A DNA stretch of 64,000 nucleotides, from assembly GCA_023269675.1 (NCBI GenBank), contig JAHFSX010000022.1, positions 1-64,000 of the forward strand, in the 5' to 3' direction. The first letter of the stretch is position 1. Each line of letters starts with the position of its first letter. Shown here piece by piece: positions 62,101 through 64,000 of the stretch. The DNA comes from Verrucomicrobiota bacterium (GTDB taxonomy: Bacteria; Verrucomicrobiota; Kiritimatiellia; RFP12; UBA1067). Under the pieces are notes generated by a model that was given only the letters and a program-made list of their open reading frames with translations, did no database searches and was not told the origin of the DNA. The position numbers and the translations under genes were made by a program.

Positions 62101-63723
62101 GTACCGGTTGCCGTTGACAGCGAACGTCCAGTCGACGCCGCCGTTGACCGGCGCGGGGTTGTTGCCGATGCCGATGTCCGGCGTGGCCCCGGCGGTGGAA
62201 CCCCAGTTGTTGAAGGCGAACAGCGTCTTGCCGAGCGAGGTGTTATGGACCTGCATGCAGCCGTAGGAGCCCGGCGTGGGATGGTCGCCGAAGTCGTAGA
62301 GGGAGAGGCTGGCGCCGGGCACGGCCGCGTTGTTGGTCGCGTCGTAGTTGGAGGGCCAGAACTCGATGTTGCCCGTGAAGCCCGAGCCCCTGGTCACCCC
62401 GGGATCGTTGGAGTCGACGGTCAGGTTGGCGACCGATTTTTGAAAGACCGCTCCGGTTGCCAGGGTCGGCACGCCGATCAGGGCGGTGTCGTTGGTGAAG
62501 GCGTCCATGGAAACCCAGAGGTAGGTGAGGCTGCCGTTGGTCGGCTGCAGCTCCACGTAGTAGGCGATGCGGCGCGGCGTGCCGCCGAACAGGAGACGGT
62601 TATCGGTCGTATAGGGGGGCATGTTGGCCCCGTAGGCGACCGTGTTCGCCACGTCGAACGAATAAACCAGATTGTACGCGGCCGACTCCGCGATGTTGTT
62701 CAGGTATCCTCGGGGGATGGCGCCCGTAAAGGCGGCCGTGCTGTTCGCCGCAAGGGTCAGCGGCCCGGGCGCGGGCGTCGCGTCGGCCACATTGCTGACG
62801 GTGACGACGTAGTTCGAGCCCCGGGCCTGGAGGCTGGTGGCAAGGGTGACCGTGCGCTGGTCGGCGCTGAGGCTCGCGCCGGAAATCGTGAGCCCGCTGC
62901 TGAGGGCATAGTTGGCGATGTTCGTGGAGCTGGCGGGGTCGACCGGTTTGCTGAAGTTGACCGCCACCTGCGTGTAGTTCGCGCTGCCGACCGCACGGAC
63001 GAGCGCTGGCGCGTAGGTGTCCCCGGCCGCGCTGATCACATTGGTGATGGCGGGGAACCACGCGTTGGCCATCTTGACATAGCCGGCCGCATTCGGGTGC
63101 AGCGCGTCGAACATGTCGTTCGTGGTCAGATAGGCGTGCATATCCAAGAAGTGCACCTTGCGGCCCAGCGCCTGCTGCGCGGCCACCTTGCCCGGAACGT
63201 ACGGGTTGAAATAGTTGGTGATCGCGGTGTTGGCGGGCTCGCCGCGCGGCAACAGCGAGGTGACGATGATGTGCGCGTACGGGCGGGTCGTGGCGATCCG
63301 GGTGATCAGCGCATCGAGCCGGTCGACCGCGTTCGTGAAGGCCGTGCCACCTCCGGAATCGTTCGTGCCGATGTGCACCAGCACCACGTCGGGATCGGGG
63401 ATGACGCTGAGCCAGCCGAGAATGTTCTCGTAGAGCCCGATCGCGGCATCTGAGATCTTCCAGCCGCTGTGACCCTCATGGTCCGAGTCCGGCAGTCCGG
63501 CCGCGCCGTTGGCCGTCTGGGTGCCGACAAAGTCCACGTTGTATCCCGCGTTGGTGAGCGCGACATACAAGGGAAGGCGGTAGCCGCCGCCCGTGCTGAC
63601 GCCATAGGTGATCGAGTCGCCCAGGGGCATGATCCGTAGGGGAGGGGTCGCGGCCGACACCGAACTCATGAACCCGAGGCCTGCGGCACACGCAGAGATC
63701 CACGCGACGCGGGAACAAATCAT
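59104..63723 (-). CDS. Large secreted SGNH hydrolase with four repeated domains
   Basis: The 1,539-residue protein has a signal peptide (residues 1-24), then an SGNH/GDSL esterase domain (about 28-230). Catalytic blocks are LGDSITYG (Ser37), VHIGTNDSGG and DALHPNAAGY. Three Ig-like (Big_5-type) domains follow (near 235-340, 550-655 and 1095-1200). They alternate with four copies of an unrecognised domain of about 200 residues marked by YYxEL, SMDAFT, GVP, GNIEFWPSNY, DFGD, MQVHN and GIGN. A C-terminal Ig-like domain ends in GTMINLR, nearly the same tail as the giant protein. The repeated domains probably bind carbohydrate while the esterase removes ester groups; this is inference. Confidence 0.85.
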   Translation of the reverse strand: MICSRVAWISACAAGLGFMSSVSAATPPLRIMPLGDSITYGVSTGGGYRLPLYVALTNAGYNVDFVGTQTANGAAGLPDSDHEGHSGWKISDAAIGLYENILGWLSVIPDPDVVLVHIGTNDSGGGTAFTNAVDRLDALITRIATTRPYAHIIVTSLLPRGEPANTAITNYFNPYVPGKVAAQQALGRKVHFLDMHAYLTTNDMFDALHPNAAGYVKMANAWFPAITNVISAAGDTYAPALVRAVGSANYTQVAVNFSKPVDPASSTNIANYALSSGLTISGASLSADQRTVTLATSLQARGSNYVVTVSNVADATPAPGPLTLAANSTAAFTGAIPRGYLNNIAESAAYNLVYSFDVANTVAYGANMPPYTTDNRLLFGGTPRRIAYYVELQPTNGSLTYLWVSMDAFTNDTALIGVPTLATGAVFQKSVANLTVDSNDPGVTRGSGFTGNIEFWPSNYDATNNAAVPGASLSLYDFGDHPTPGSYGCMQVHNTSLGKTLFAFNNWGSTAGATPDIGIGNNPAPVNGGVDWTFAVNGNRYLVKTIQVLVLRNNDTTPPALVSAKAGIAGNLVSVTFSESLAPDAVDGSYFTLNNGVEVLSATLLPDLRTVNLATTLQPAGVALTLAVTGVRDSAGANPIVPGSTIAVTAGTVLPPEIASNAGALANGYRLIYTLDIPVKGNFIGTPNFYRINQSIATGSFDRVAYYIELKQANGNVQYLWTSMDAFTPNLPQVGVPTAASRAIFQKPVSNLDVLSNVPGITNGIGMAGGNLEFWPTDYSASNAVAVAGASDTTYDFGDLRSTAGSHGSMQVHNSAAKQTLFAISNWGSDNQILGLGIGNQPVNSPDWTQCYNAGTAYARRTLHVLVRPGGLTNGLPAEVAANVTNAAGYQLVYSITNFPANASFNTNAAAYYAVNAVSNVSAFSRIAYYLELQKSTDASPKFIWTSMDAFTTDARKIGVPTNNCVFQTKVNNLDVLSNVPGIINGSGIATGNIEFWPSDYTQANTLNIPNASAANFDFGDNDSGGNTTGYGSMQVHNYGAGATQTLFAVNAFNNNAQPCLGIGNQPGSVNADWTFANNASTYSVRRVLHVFVLPGGDPSPDTTRPTLGAATGVQSLDRATLNFSEPLSDSAATASFFTFTNGGVTVAGATLSANKQSVTLTTTPQTAGRTYTVAVTGVRDRSAAGNLILPGTTTAFTAPTAARPSVLTNVTEAADYTLIHQLAISNTTSYAYGANYQVDESLRQTQPFDRVAYCLELTVTNGVTKWVYVSMDAFTADLAKIGVPTANRGAMFQQYVSNMNVYAYSSDGNVAVTTGVGIASGNIEFWPSNYGAPNDKSIPGALGVVNGTNYYDFGDGGTPNGTTAGHGCMQIHNYAKGHTILALSHIGSNNTNPGLGIGNNPTPSLTANTYDTDYTFTYNAPSYSVKNLYVLARWGNTPSAVQVSGTLPALYSQPVGGTVHPGDSVRFYVQATGATAYQWRRNGVWIPGATHSWLNVSPAREGDSGTYDVLAFGSGSAYTASQSATLNVIKLGTMINLR

Positions 63724-63868
63724 ATCATCTCACTCTTTCTCAATGCCAGACACAACCGAAGAACAGATTTGGCGTGGGAGCTTACTTTATCGGTACTCGA
63801 CCTGCAAGCTCGGAAATGAGCTGAAAGTGATTATATGATGCCGAGCGCGTGTGGGGGTAGCGGTTATG

Positions 63869-64000
63869 TCATGATTCGTTTTTCGCCTTGTGCTGCCAGA
63901 GTAGGAGCTGTTCCTTGGCGGCGTCGGCGTCTTTGGCGTCAGGAGCCAGGACGAGATAGCGGCGCATGTGGTAAGCGGCCAACTTGTAATCTTTGGCTTC
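63869..64000 (-). CDS. C-terminus of a probable TPR-type protein (partial)
   Basis: Only the last 43 residues are in the window, ending in a TGA at 63869-63871. The visible part (DYKLAAYHMRRYLVLAPDAK, then AAKEQLLLWQHKA) has the helix pattern of a final tetratricopeptide repeat plus capping helix. The gene lies upstream of, and in the same direction as, the SGNH gene, with a 145-bp gap. The rest of the protein lies outside the window. Confidence 0.65.
   Translation of the reverse strand, partial: EAKDYKLAAYHMRRYLVLAPDAKDADAAKEQLLLWQHKAKNES

Overview
The window is GC-rich DNA from a Gram-negative-type bacterium, most likely of the Planctomycetes-Verrucomicrobia-Chlamydiae group (Kiritimatiellota or Verrucomicrobiota). 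This placement is an inference from gene content: a giant protein made of autotransporter-associated beta-strand repeats, DUF1080 and DUF1573 proteins, a sialate-O-acetylesterase-type hydrolase, an ECF sigma factor and many secreted carbohydrate-active proteins. No rRNA, tRNA, CRISPR array, transposase or prophage gene was seen.

Layout. 1-6.2 kb is entirely minus strand: an ECF sigma factor with the start of a probable anti-sigma gene, a secreted protein, a DUF1080 hydrolase, a DUF1573 / rhodanese / MauE-like membrane trio, and a secreted propeller-like protein. 6.5-9.1 kb holds a histidine kinase with an NMT1/THI5-type ligand-binding domain and two PAS domains. 10.0-23.1 kb is one compact plus-strand chemosensory operon: CheW, CheR-TPR, CheW, a secreted PDC-like protein, three methyl-accepting proteins (MCPs), CheA-REC, CheB, a REC-PP2C phosphatase and a STAS protein. 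It has no stand-alone CheY and no flagellar genes, so its output is probably a partner switch rather than a motor. A noncoding repeat of about 300 bp lies in inverted orientation on either side (9.4 and 24.0 kb). A small four-cysteine protein and a GAF protein follow on the minus strand.

24.4-30.9 kb is a surface and polysaccharide locus: a beta-strand-repeat protein, a GH16 glycosidase and a convergent sialate O-acetylesterase. 31.3-50.6 kb is a single uninterrupted gene for a secreted protein of about 6,437 residues, ending in a clear terminator. 51.0-59.1 kb is a metabolic and stress block: a CBM48 protein, Fe superoxide dismutase, phosphoketolase overlapping class I aldolase, polyphosphate kinase 2, a double PRC-barrel protein and an NADP-dependent oxidoreductase. 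59.1-63.7 kb (minus) is a 1,539-residue secreted SGNH hydrolase with four copies of an unrecognised domain. The window closes with the C-terminus of a probable TPR protein.

The most noteworthy observations are the chemosensory operon coupled to REC-PP2C and STAS, the inverted repeats around it, the giant repeat protein, a shared C-terminal tail (GTMIxLR) on two unrelated secreted proteins, and two promoters with a conserved 17-bp spacer upstream of two secreted-protein genes.
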